Source: UBA4729 sp038236865 | Lineage (GTDB): Bacteria; Patescibacteriota; Saccharimonadia; Saccharimonadales; UBA4665 | DNA length: 8,511 nt | Assembly: GCA_038236865.1 (NCBI GenBank) | Contig: JBBRZI010000037.1 | Span: 1 to 8,511, forward strand | Reading direction: 5' to 3' | Shown here: positions 1-6,548 of the stretch, piece after piece | Position numbering within the stretch: position 1 is the stretch's first letter | Layout: each line of letters opens with the position of its first letter | Program-made: the position numbers and the translations under genes | The notes under the pieces: model-generated | The model's database searches: none | Seen by the model: only the letters and a program-made list of their open reading frames with translations | What the model was told of the DNA's origin: nothing

Positions 1-405
1 ATTACCCTTTGATAGGTTGCCCAGCGGCTTATCGAGGTCGGCTTCAAAGCGTTGTTCGAGCAGCTTACGGCTGCCCGTGACTGTATGTAGGCTGCCGAGG
101 TAGTTCAGCAGTTCGTTGCCGGTCGGTTTAGTAAAGAGGGCGACGTCACCCGAAAGGTAGCCGACGTGCTTTTTAACTTCGACCGATTGCTTGACGCTGT
201 CGAGCCCCATAATCAAGGCCGTGCCGGTGGTGGGGTGTAGAAAATTCAATAATAACCGGATGGTGGTCGATTTTCCGGCCCCGTTGGCCCCTAAAAATCC
301 ATAGACTTCGCCCGGCTCGATGCTGATTGACAGACTGTCGAGTGCCGCGACTTTTTCTTGTCCATAATATTTCGTCAATTGGGTAGTCAGGATACTTGCA
401 GCCAT
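1..405 (-). CDS. ABC transporter ATP-binding protein, ABC-2 type (3' end outside window)
   Basis: Only the first 135 codons are visible. This is the nucleotide-binding subunit that hydrolyses ATP to drive an ABC exporter, acting on the cytoplasmic face of the membrane. The Walker A loop GANGAGKST is at residues 39-47, preceded by the usual start of the fold (LTKYYG near residue 10, PGEVYGFLG at 31-39). The Q-loop region reads VGYLSGD at 81-87, and the signature begins as LSKGN at 131-135 just as the window ends. The YLxG(D/E)xxLF and LSKGN forms are typical of the CcmA/BcrA-like, drug- or antibiotic-exporting ABC-2 branch. A permease would be expected downstream but is not visible, so the substrate is unknown. 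The ATG at 405 gives the usual family N-terminus. An in-frame ATG at 432 would add nine residues and cannot be excluded. Neither start has a strong Shine-Dalgarno. A 168-bp gap separates it from the operon upstream, so it is probably a separate transcription unit. Confidence 0.93.
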   Translation of the reverse strand, partial: MAASILTTQLTKYYGQEKVAALDSLSISIEPGEVYGFLGANGAGKSTTIRLLLNFLHPTTGTALIMGLDSVKQSVEVKKHVGYLSGDVALFTKPTGNELLNYLGSLHTVTGSRKLLEQRFEADLDKPLGNLSKGN

Positions 406-406
406 A

Positions 407-421
407 ATACTTATGAGTATA
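407..421 (-). promoter_or_regulatory. Putative -10 box and small inverted repeat before the ABC gene
   Basis: On the minus strand TATACT (421-416) matches five of six bases of a sigma70 -10 box and ends 10 nt before the ATG at 405, so the mRNA would have almost no leader. The same bases hold the inverted repeat ATACT-TATG-AGTAT (407-420 on the plus strand). I see no good -35 hexamer at 16-18 bp upstream. The call rests on the -10 match, the lack of a Shine-Dalgarno and the preceding intergenic gap. Confidence 0.35.
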
Positions 422-561
422 CACGCGGCCATCAGCAAGTCCGCACAATCCATAATACGTTGGTCCGGACTCAGGTGGCTGTTAAAATTGTGCCAGGAAC
501 TTAACCCAGTATTTCATACTCCGAAGACTCGTGACAACTGACCAGAATCGGGTCAAGCCCA

Positions 562-580
562 CCGCTAAAAGTCTTAGCGG
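562..580 (-). terminator. Stem-loop over the stop codon of the last operon gene
   Basis: CCGCTAA (562-568) and TTAGCGG (574-580) form a perfect 7-bp stem with a 5-nt loop, and the TAA stop of the upstream gene (576-574) lies in the stem. No U-tract follows on either strand, so it is not a canonical intrinsic terminator. It may stabilise the 3' end of the operon transcript or act as a weak terminator. A second short inverted repeat, TGACC/GGTCA (539-543/551-555), follows in the spacer. I see nothing else in 406-573 apart from the -10 box of the ABC gene. Confidence 0.4.
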
Positions 581-1191
581 AGAACATCGAAGACTAGGGG
601 TGTGGTATTGCCCCAGCCTGTATCGACGTAGAGGAATGGATGGGCGACGCGCGCGGGGACGCTAAACGATAGCTGACCAGTTGACGACATGCCGGGTGCT
701 AGTTCGGTGGCACTGAGGGGCCTCGTGACGTACATAGAAGCATGGAGCGGTGCGTAATCACCCTCTTGGCTGCGAACATACATTTGGTTGACGGGAATGA
801 GCTGCTGGGTAACGGCGCTGGTGTTAGTGATAGTAATGTCCATTGTCAGCATGGTCGAGCCGGCTTCTACCCCAAAGGCATAATCGGTTTTATTGTTTTC
901 GGTTACATTGCTAATTTTTGCTGTCAAAACCCCATTGTTACCAGTTTGCAGTGACGTTAAGTATTGGTTAGGGTCAATCGTCACCGTGCGTTGAGGCGTA
1001 ATGTTGCTGGCGTGCTCGATAATGTAAACGGCGTTAATTATGACAAGGCCAGCGATTAAAATAACAAATGACGTGAAAAGCAGGTAGTTCTCGTCTTTAA
1101 ATTTCTTGAGATGGCGCCACTCACGCTTTATCTCTTTTGTTTCTTTGGTTATTTCAGACTCCAAATTAAAATCTTTGTGATGCCTTTTCAT
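574..1191 (-). CDS. Membrane-anchored DUF4352-like Ig-fold protein (paralog 2)
   Basis: 205 residues. A highly charged cytoplasmic N-terminus of about 36 residues (rich in K, R, E and H) precedes one hydrophobic helix at about 37-58. The rest is an extracytoplasmic beta-rich domain. The domain follows the DUF4352/telokin-like layout: a strand ending in LTAKISNV, a central MDITITNTS strand, an NQMYV strand, then LAPGMSSTGQLSF near 163-176 and a C-terminal strand PLVFDVLR. It matches the protein at 3682-4218 in the same order (YV..G, L.PG...GQLSF, D..W...PL.F.V), so the two are paralogs. AAGGAG overlaps the stop codon of the upstream gene, 5 nt before ATG, giving a 9-bp junction and probable translational coupling. 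It is the last gene of the flavocytochrome/b5 operon. Its function is unknown. Such domains are usually small extracellular binding or assembly modules, so a role in holding the neighbouring Ig-b5 protein is an inference. Confidence 0.85.
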   Translation of the reverse strand: MKRHHKDFNLESEITKETKEIKREWRHLKKFKDENYLLFTSFVILIAGLVIINAVYIIEHASNITPQRTVTIDPNQYLTSLQTGNNGVLTAKISNVTENNKTDYAFGVEAGSTMLTMDITITNTSAVTQQLIPVNQMYVRSQEGDYAPLHASMYVTRPLSATELAPGMSSTGQLSFSVPARVAHPFLYVDTGWGNTTPLVFDVLR

Positions 1192-1200
1192 ATTAACTCC

Positions 1201-3681
1201 TTAAGGTTTGCTTGCGTCATAGTAACCGACTCGGTATCCAGCTAAAGTGCTACCACCACTATTATTTACAGTTGTAGAAGCATGCCCATGCGTAGTATTA
1301 CCATTACTATCCTTGAAGCCTGGTATGCTTGCGGTGCCTCCTAAAATAGCATGGATATTATGGTTGCAGGTTGCGGAAGCGTTCTCGATAGTGGAAGTCG
1401 AACCACTCTGTATACCACCGGGATGATTTGGTCTGAAGCTCGTTATGTTTATGACCCAATCAACATTCCACCCCCAGCAGTTACCTGGCGAGGCACGACT
1501 AACCAAATCGTTCGGACCATAGCAAGGGGTTTTGCCACCGCAGTAGACTACAACTGGGTTATTGACTGTTAGGGTGGCGGAATTTGAAGCCGTACCACCA
1601 CTATTAGTACAACTCAGTGAGTAACTATACGAGCCAGCTGTGGCAATGGCGCCCGTTGTCTGGCTACCACTGGCGGCTTTGCTGCCCGTCCAGCCACCTC
1701 CAGCCGTACAGGAAGTCGGGCTGTTCGTAGCCGACCAACTAATAGTACTACTTGCCCCGGCTGTAACCGTAGACGGGCTGATTGAAATTGTGACGACTGG
1801 TACCGCGATAACCGTTAACGTTGCCGAAGCGGTGCCGGTGCCGGCGCTATTGCTGCAAGCCAGCGTATAGGTAAAGGTGCCGGCCGCTCCCATTGTTCCG
1901 GTACTCGCCGTCCCTCCGGCGGCCCGGCTGCCACTCCACGATCCACTGGCAGTGCAGGAGGTAGGGTTATTAGTCGCTGACCAGTTTATGGTGCTACTAC
2001 TACCCGACCCAATCGAGGTGGGGTTTAAGGAAATTGAGACAACCGGTGTTACTGCGCCGCCGCCACTAGAACTAACGGTCACTGAGGTTGAGGAGCTGTC
2101 GCTACCGCCCGCATTCGAACAATTAAGGGTGTATATGTAGGTCTTAATTGTAGTGAGTGTGCCGGTGTTTTGCGTGCCACTGGTTGCTTTTGCCCCGCTC
2201 CAGTCACCACTGGCAGTGCAGGAAGTCGGGGAATTAGTGGACGACCACGTAATTGTGCCGCTGCCACCACTGGTAATAGAGATGGGGCTAATCCCAATGG
2301 TTACTACCGGGGGTGGCGGCAAGCTTACCGTTAATGTCACATCCATGGTAGGGCTTGTACCACCGGCATTAGTGCACGACAAGCTGTAGTGATATGTCTT
2401 TGCCGTATTTAATACGCCGGTACTGGCACTGCCGCTGGCTGTTTTTACCCCGCTCCAATCACCACTGGCAGTGCAAGAGGTCGGAGCATTTGTCGAAGAC
2501 CAGTTTATGGCAGCAGCGTTGCCCACAAACATAGCATTCGGACTAACCGTAAGTGATACGGCAGGGGCATCTGGCAAAACTTGGATGGCGGCGGTATCGT
2601 TGGTGCCGCCACTCGCGTTTTGACAGGTAATTGTAAAGAAGTACGTCTTAATCGCGCTTAATGGGCCGGTGTTTTGCGTGCCACTGGCTGCTTTTGCCCC
2701 GCTCCAGTCACCACTGGCAGTGCAGGAAGTCGGGTTATTGGTGGTCGACCAGGATAAAGTTACCGTTGAACCCGGGGTAATAGGCCCAAGGGGGTTATTT
2801 GATATCGTTACAATTGGTAAATTTGGGGGCGGATCAGACACCCGCACAGTCACTGTCGATGAACCTGTTCCAGCGCTGTTAGTACACGACAGAGTGTAGG
2901 TATAGGTTTTCGATATAGCCAGCGGACCGGTGCCGAGCGGGCCAGCCGCCGTTTTAAGTCCGCTCCAATCACCACTGGCAGTGCAGGAGGTGGGGGTATT
3001 GGTGGCCGACCAGTTTAGGGTTGAACTGCCACCATTGTAAATTGCACTCGGGCTAGCTGCCAATGTTACGGTTGGCCGAGCCGTGACCGAACCTGTGCCG
3101 GATTGACTGGCAGCACCAATGCTCACTGTCGAGAAGCCGGTGCCGGTAGCTGTGCTACAAGTCAGGGTAAATAAATAAGTTTGAACTTTCGTGAGTGGTG
3201 CGGTGGTTTCGCTGCCTGTCACGTCTTTATTTCCACTCCAGTCATCACTGGCTACGCAGGACGTCGGATGGTTAGTGACCGACCAGGTTAGCTTGGACAC
3301 GTCGCCTACATTTACAGAAGCCGGCGTAGCCATAAGTGTCACGACTGGGCTGTTTGTCCCGGTGGTACCGCCAACACCTGTCGCAGTTCCCCCGCCCGGC
3401 AGTGCCGCGGCACTTTTACTACCACCGCTGGCCTGGCTGGGCTGTTTCTGCTGATTTATAGTAAGTCCGTGTTTTTGCGAAAAGGTAGCATTGTTGGAAA
3501 GTACTGAGAAGACAACGAATGAAGTCATGCTAATACTGATGACAATGGCTGCGATGGCGGTAATAATTTTAGATGTTCGCATACCGCCACTGGGGATACG
3601 AAATAGAACGAGAATACGCCGAAACCGACTTGGTGGCGTTGGCAATGGGACCTGAAAGATAACGGGGTTAGTCAGCTCCAT
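1201..3681 (-). CDS. Membrane-anchored protein with seven Ig-like repeats and C-terminal cytochrome b5-like domain
   Basis: 826 residues. A basic N-terminus (R19, R21, R22, R28) precedes a transmembrane or uncleaved signal helix at about 39-61 and a low-complexity G/S/T/A linker to 111. Seven Ig-like repeats of 81-91 residues (112-708) each hold a Cys pair about 33 residues apart and the motif PTSCTASGDWSG or a variant. The tail (709-826) is cytochrome b5-like: GNCWGWN, then INITSF, then HPGG with candidate heme ligand H753, a second candidate at H798 or H800, and the closing TLAGYRVGYYD. The protein would carry a b-type heme at the tip of a long extracellular stalk. ATG at 3681 directly abuts the previous gene's TAA. 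GAGGTG 9 nt upstream (inside that gene) supports it over the ATG at 3582, which lacks a Shine-Dalgarno. The b5 assignment comes from motifs. The CGKD motif of the paralog is replaced here by CNHN. Confidence 0.88.
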   Translation of the reverse strand: MELTNPVIFQVPLPTPPSRFRRILVLFRIPSGGMRTSKIITAIAAIVISISMTSFVVFSVLSNNATFSQKHGLTINQQKQPSQASGGSKSAAALPGGGTATGVGGTTGTNSPVVTLMATPASVNVGDVSKLTWSVTNHPTSCVASDDWSGNKDVTGSETTAPLTKVQTYLFTLTCSTATGTGFSTVSIGAASQSGTGSVTARPTVTLAASPSAIYNGGSSTLNWSATNTPTSCTASGDWSGLKTAAGPLGTGPLAISKTYTYTLSCTNSAGTGSSTVTVRVSDPPPNLPIVTISNNPLGPITPGSTVTLSWSTTNNPTSCTASGDWSGAKAASGTQNTGPLSAIKTYFFTITCQNASGGTNDTAAIQVLPDAPAVSLTVSPNAMFVGNAAAINWSSTNAPTSCTASGDWSGVKTASGSASTGVLNTAKTYHYSLSCTNAGGTSPTMDVTLTVSLPPPPVVTIGISPISITSGGSGTITWSSTNSPTSCTASGDWSGAKATSGTQNTGTLTTIKTYIYTLNCSNAGGSDSSSTSVTVSSSGGGAVTPVVSISLNPTSIGSGSSSTINWSATNNPTSCTASGSWSGSRAAGGTASTGTMGAAGTFTYTLACSNSAGTGTASATLTVIAVPVVTISISPSTVTAGASSTISWSATNSPTSCTAGGGWTGSKAASGSQTTGAIATAGSYSYSLSCTNSGGTASNSATLTVNNPVVVYCGGKTPCYGPNDLVSRASPGNCWGWNVDWVINITSFRPNHPGGIQSGSTSTIENASATCNHNIHAILGGTASIPGFKDSNGNTTHGHASTTVNNSGGSTLAGYRVGYYDASKP
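1558..3348 (-). repeat. Seven tandem Ig-like repeat units (about 250-270 bp each)
   Basis: The seven protein repeats (residues 112-202, 203-288, 289-372, 373-457, 458-545, 546-627, 628-708) are also recognisable as DNA repeats. The plus-strand 14-mer ccactggcagtgca, antisense to the CTASG codons, recurs exactly at 1943, 2207, 2462, 2711 and 2972, at intervals of 249-264 bp. Repeats 2-5 are closest to one another. The first (2985-3348 side) and last are more diverged. The pattern fits growth by internal duplication or unequal recombination. Confidence 0.9.
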
Positions 3682-4218
3682 TTACGTCTGCACCTCAAAA
3701 GGCAGAACACCGCCACTCCAAATACCATCGAAATAGAGTTTTAAATTGCCCGTATTGCTCGTCAGGAAGCTGAGCTGGCCTTGTATTGTATCCCCAGGCA
3801 GAAGGCTGCCGGCTCGGAACGGTGAGCTGAGGCTATACGGCGTCAAGTACGACACATTGCCAACTGGGTCTTTTACGTAGATGTCAGTGCTCGGCGTGAT
3901 GTTTATAGGGCGGCTTAGGTTATTGCGAATCGCGACTGTGGCAACTACAAAATGTTGCCCGTTTGGAGCCATAAGGTGCGGTATACCGTTCGACGCTTTT
4001 ACGGAAATAACCTGCACGGTTACCATGCCGCTCGTAATTTTTTCGCCAAGAGCATAACCCACAGCTGGAGGAGCCGGCCGCAGAGTGTTGTGTTGTACCC
4101 AGAGTGCGCTAACGAGCGTGATCACGGCGAGCAGAAAAAATGACACACTAATATAAAAAAGCTTGGCTTGGGGGATCTCCTTTAATCGAATTTTGGGTAA
4201 TTTACGGTGTTTCATCAT
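3682..4218 (-). CDS. Membrane-anchored DUF4352-like Ig-fold protein (paralog 1)
   Basis: 178 residues. A short basic cytoplasmic N-terminus is followed by a hydrophobic helix at about 20-41 and an extracytoplasmic domain. The domain opens with GEKITSGMVTVQVISV and continues with FVVATVAIRNN, STDIYVKD, LLPGDTIQGQLSF and a closing LPFEVQT. This is the order of strands expected of the DUF4352/telokin-like Ig fold, and it matches the last gene of the operon. Two ATG codons lie in tandem (4218 and 4215). AAGGA overlaps the stop of the upstream gene, 5 or 8 nt away, so either may be used. Its own 3' end carries the Shine-Dalgarno of the next gene, and its TAA directly abuts that ATG, so translation of the two is probably coupled. 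No catalytic motif is visible. A structural or ligand-binding partner of the Ig-b5 proteins is the likeliest role, by inference from position. Confidence 0.85.
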   Translation of the reverse strand: MMKHRKLPKIRLKEIPQAKLFYISVSFFLLAVITLVSALWVQHNTLRPAPPAVGYALGEKITSGMVTVQVISVKASNGIPHLMAPNGQHFVVATVAIRNNLSRPINITPSTDIYVKDPVGNVSYLTPYSLSSPFRAGSLLPGDTIQGQLSFLTSNTGNLKLYFDGIWSGGVLPFEVQT

Positions 4219-4226
4219 TTTATTCC

Positions 4227-4982
4227 TTATGGTTTATTCGCGTCAAAGTATCCAACAAAATAAGGTGTTTCGTTCTGATCGACATTACTTTTGGACGTTG
4301 GATTATGATTGCGAGTCGTACCCCCGGCGCTTACCGAACCGTTTAAGGCTGGCGCCAAATCCTTACCGCACACCTGGCTAATCTCTATGCTAATGCCGCT
4401 TTTCGCCATATGAAAACCACTGTCCAACTGGGTAACGTTATACACCCGGTCACCATTCCAGCCCCAACAGTTACCGGCACCAGCGTGTTGCCCGACTTCG
4501 CGCGGGCCATAACAAGGGCTACTACCACCACAATAGAGGCTTGCAGTCACAGTCGTTGTGTTCTTAGGTACAACCGGTGACGGCGGGGTGACCGCCGCGC
4601 CAACGGCGATTATAGCTGAGGCTTTGTTGCTGCCGCCGCTATTCGTGCAGGTCAAAGTATACGTGTAATTACCGGGAATACTGACTCGCCCAGTACTTTC
4701 CGCACCATTGGCTGTTTTTGAGCCACTCCAGCCGCCGGACGCTGTGCATGAGCTGACCTCACCAACAGTTGACCAGCTAATTGCACTGAAGCTGCCAGCC
4801 GTGATGGCGTCCGGTTTGGCCGTGATGGTAACCATTGGCGGGGGCGTACTCGGCGCGCTGGTTGAACTTAAAAGGTTCACAATCGGTTTTTTAGACGGTG
4901 AAAAAAAACCGACCAGTACCAGCACGTTCATTCCTACACAAGTGATGATCATAACCACAGCTACAAGTCGTCTCAGCCACAT
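4227..4982 (-). CDS. Membrane-anchored protein with one Ig-like repeat and C-terminal cytochrome b5-like domain
   Basis: 251 residues. MWLRR precedes a hydrophobic anchor at about 6-27. Its IITC is not a proper lipobox, so a transmembrane anchor is favoured over a lipoprotein. One Ig-like repeat (about 50-128) has the same SCTASGGWSG motif and Cys pair as the long paralog. The C-terminal domain (about 149-251) reads as cytochrome b5: EVGQHAGAGNCWGWNGDRV, YNVT, candidate heme ligand H191, CGKD at 205-208, second candidate ligand H226, and PYFVGYFD near the end. Four cysteines (151, 157, 172, 205) are shared with the paralog. The expected role is an extracellular b-heme carrier close to the membrane, taking electrons from the flavocytochrome encoded 45 bp upstream. 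A weak AAAGAGA lies 5-6 nt before ATG. The HPGG motif is reduced to HMAKSG, and the spacing between the two histidines (35) is longer than in classical b5, so heme binding is predicted, not shown. Confidence 0.87.
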   Translation of the reverse strand: MWLRRLVAVVMIITCVGMNVLVLVGFFSPSKKPIVNLLSSTSAPSTPPPMVTITAKPDAITAGSFSAISWSTVGEVSSCTASGGWSGSKTANGAESTGRVSIPGNYTYTLTCTNSGGSNKASAIIAVGAAVTPPSPVVPKNTTTVTASLYCGGSSPCYGPREVGQHAGAGNCWGWNGDRVYNVTQLDSGFHMAKSGISIEISQVCGKDLAPALNGSVSAGGTTRNHNPTSKSNVDQNETPYFVGYFDANKP

Positions 4983-5027
4983 AGTATCTCTTTATTATTG
5001 CTTATGTTTATCATAACATTTTATCCC

Positions 5028-6431
5028 CTAAGACATTGCAAATTCTTCGGTATGCAGACTTGTTTTTGGAATCCCCTTCTGTTTAAACTGCGTTCTGAGC
5101 GACTGCATCATTGGCGGCGGGCCGCAAATAAAAATATCTTTGCCGGCTAAGCCACCACTTGTCTGCTCGATGAAGTCGGCATTCAAATGTCCCGGTTGCT
5201 GATCGCCAATGTAGGGGATAACCCGAAAATTGCCGTTCTTTGTCATGGCAATATCATACAAGCTGGCCCAATCGATGATTTCACTCGCCGTTTTAACTGA
5301 GTAGTATAAATCTATCTTGAAACCGTCGGCTGGCAGGCTTCGCGCCATCGACAAGAACGGCGTAACGCCAATCCCGCCCCCGATCCATATCTGATTTCGG
5401 TTTTTGAAGTTATTGTAGCTAAAGCGGCCATAGGCACCCTCGATTTCGGCAATTGCACCGGGCTTGATGTCGATGAGTGAATTGGTATAGTCGCCCAGCG
5501 CTTTCACACTGACTTGCAAGACTCCGTCAGAAGTTCCGGACGAAATTGAAAACGGGTGCCATTCGCGGCTTAGTTTAGTGCCGGTATTTTTAAAGCAGAT
5601 AAAGATGAATTGGCCCGGCTTGTACGGCATAGTCGCATCTACTGGTTTCATACTAAGCTGGGTGACGTTTCCGGCCACGACTTTTACAGCTGACACGGTA
5701 TATTTGTAGTGGCGAATAAAGATATTCGAAAGTAGCGATCGATAGACATAAGCGATGATCCCGAGCAAAGTAATAGTCAGCATGTAGTACTTAATAGCAG
5801 TGTGCGTCGAGGTATCACTGGTAATGAACAAAACGTGGAGACCGCCGATAAAAAAGGCAACACCCAAGAATTTATGAGTGAACAGCCAGACTCTGTAAGG
5901 TATTTTAATAAAGAATGTCACCAGTAAAAGCCCGACCATACCCCAGAACGCAATGATACCAAGCGTGACTGACCATTGCTCCACCAAGCCCGGATGGTAG
6001 ATTGAATGAGTATCAAATATTCCCGAGAGTGGAGTGAGACCGTTCGGAAGCAAAAGCAAGGCAGCTTGTTTTAAAGATGTAGTGACATAGCGCAACGCTA
6101 AGAATAGCGGGTGTAGCGACAAAAATACTAGCGCCAATCCCCCAAGTAAGTGGTGCGCAATATAAACTCGGTTTAAGCCACCAAAAAAACGTTCCAAAAA
6201 CCGTAACCTAGTGGCATAAATAAGATTGAGCGCATACATCACCATGCCGACTAGTCCGGTGACGCGCCCAAGGTTGAGCATAGTCGGTACGAAGCCGTGA
6301 ATTGTCGACAGAGGGTGGATCTGTGCCCATAGCACGACGGGCACTAAGCAAAGTACAGACGTAACGGTCCAACCCAATAGGTATTCAAGCTGGAAGCTAA
6401 TAATTACGCTGCGTTCACCCCTCGGTTGCAT
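5028..6431 (-). CDS. Ferric reductase-like transmembrane flavocytochrome b with FAD/NAD(P)H domain
   Basis: 467 residues. This is a member of the ferric reductase/NADPH oxidase superfamily, which moves electrons from cytosolic NAD(P)H through FAD and two stacked b hemes across the membrane. About six hydrophobic helices occupy residues 14-235. The heme ligands are visible as H93/H94 with H107, and H186 with H199, in the HHxxG and THKFLG contexts of the family. The FAD domain has HPFSISS (292-298) and GAYGRF (332-337). The NAD(P) domain has GGGIGVTPFLS (351-361), CGPPPMM (436-442) and the usual HTEEF close to the C-terminus. Length and order match a complete two-part protein. It is the first gene of the five-gene operon. 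The ATG at 6431 has no Shine-Dalgarno and sits 5 nt after a -10 box, suggesting leaderless translation. The physiological acceptor could be ferric iron, oxygen, or the b5 domains encoded next to it. The last is favoured by context only. Confidence 0.93.
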   Translation of the reverse strand: MQPRGERSVIISFQLEYLLGWTVTSVLCLVPVVLWAQIHPLSTIHGFVPTMLNLGRVTGLVGMVMYALNLIYATRLRFLERFFGGLNRVYIAHHLLGGLALVFLSLHPLFLALRYVTTSLKQAALLLLPNGLTPLSGIFDTHSIYHPGLVEQWSVTLGIIAFWGMVGLLLVTFFIKIPYRVWLFTHKFLGVAFFIGGLHVLFITSDTSTHTAIKYYMLTITLLGIIAYVYRSLLSNIFIRHYKYTVSAVKVVAGNVTQLSMKPVDATMPYKPGQFIFICFKNTGTKLSREWHPFSISSGTSDGVLQVSVKALGDYTNSLIDIKPGAIAEIEGAYGRFSYNNFKNRNQIWIGGGIGVTPFLSMARSLPADGFKIDLYYSVKTASEIIDWASLYDIAMTKNGNFRVIPYIGDQQPGHLNADFIEQTSGGLAGKDIFICGPPPMMQSLRTQFKQKGIPKTSLHTEEFAMS

Positions 6432-6436
6432 GACTA

Positions 6437-6465
6437 ACTATACTTTCTGTATGATAATTTATTAA
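6437..6465 (-). promoter_or_regulatory. Promoter of the flavocytochrome operon, probably leaderless
   Basis: On the minus strand TTAATA (6465-6460) and TATAGT (6442-6437) are separated by 17 bp and match four and five bases of the sigma70 consensus hexamers. The -10 box ends 5 nt before the ATG at 6431, so transcription should begin at or next to the start codon. No Shine-Dalgarno is present. The perfect palindrome ATTTA-T-TAAAT (6457-6467) covers the -35 box and could be an operator. Confidence 0.6.
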
Positions 6466-6531
6466 ATGTTAGCATACCCCAGACCAAAGCACGAGCAGTT
6501 TATAAATATTAATGATCAACAGATTAGGGTC

Positions 6532-6546
6532 TGCCGTGAGACGGCA
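6532..6546 (-). terminator. Short hairpin between the regulator unit and the flavocytochrome promoter
   Basis: TGCCGT-CTC-ACGGCA is a perfect 6-bp stem with a 3-nt loop. It begins 2 nt after a TAG stop (6551-6549) of the small open frame described next. There is no real U-tract after it, so termination is uncertain, but its place between two transcription units fits a terminator. Confidence 0.35.
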
Positions 6547-6548
6547 CT

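Noticed and set aside
173..448. Minus-strand open frame of 91 codons overlapping the ABC gene
   Set aside because: It is a shifted frame of the ATPase gene, which carries Walker A in the correct frame.
1943..2985. Regularly spaced identical short repeats, CRISPR-like at first glance
   Set aside because: Spacing of about 250-265 bp and an uninterrupted coding frame show protein repeats, not a CRISPR array.
1640..3454. Several plus-strand open frames sharing a recurring VQEVG(L/E)LV motif
   Set aside because: They are the antisense of the Ig repeats. The shared motif is the complement of the PTSCTASG codons, and none has a ribosome site or independent protein features.
4900..4982. Possible lipoprotein signal (IITC) in the short Ig-b5 protein
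   Set aside because: A threonine precedes the cysteine and hydrophobic residues continue well beyond it, as in a membrane anchor and not a lipobox.
574..6431. c-type cytochrome heme-binding sites
   Set aside because: No CXXCH motif is visible in any of the five operon proteins. The Cys-x5-Cys pairs of the b5 tails lack the following histidine.
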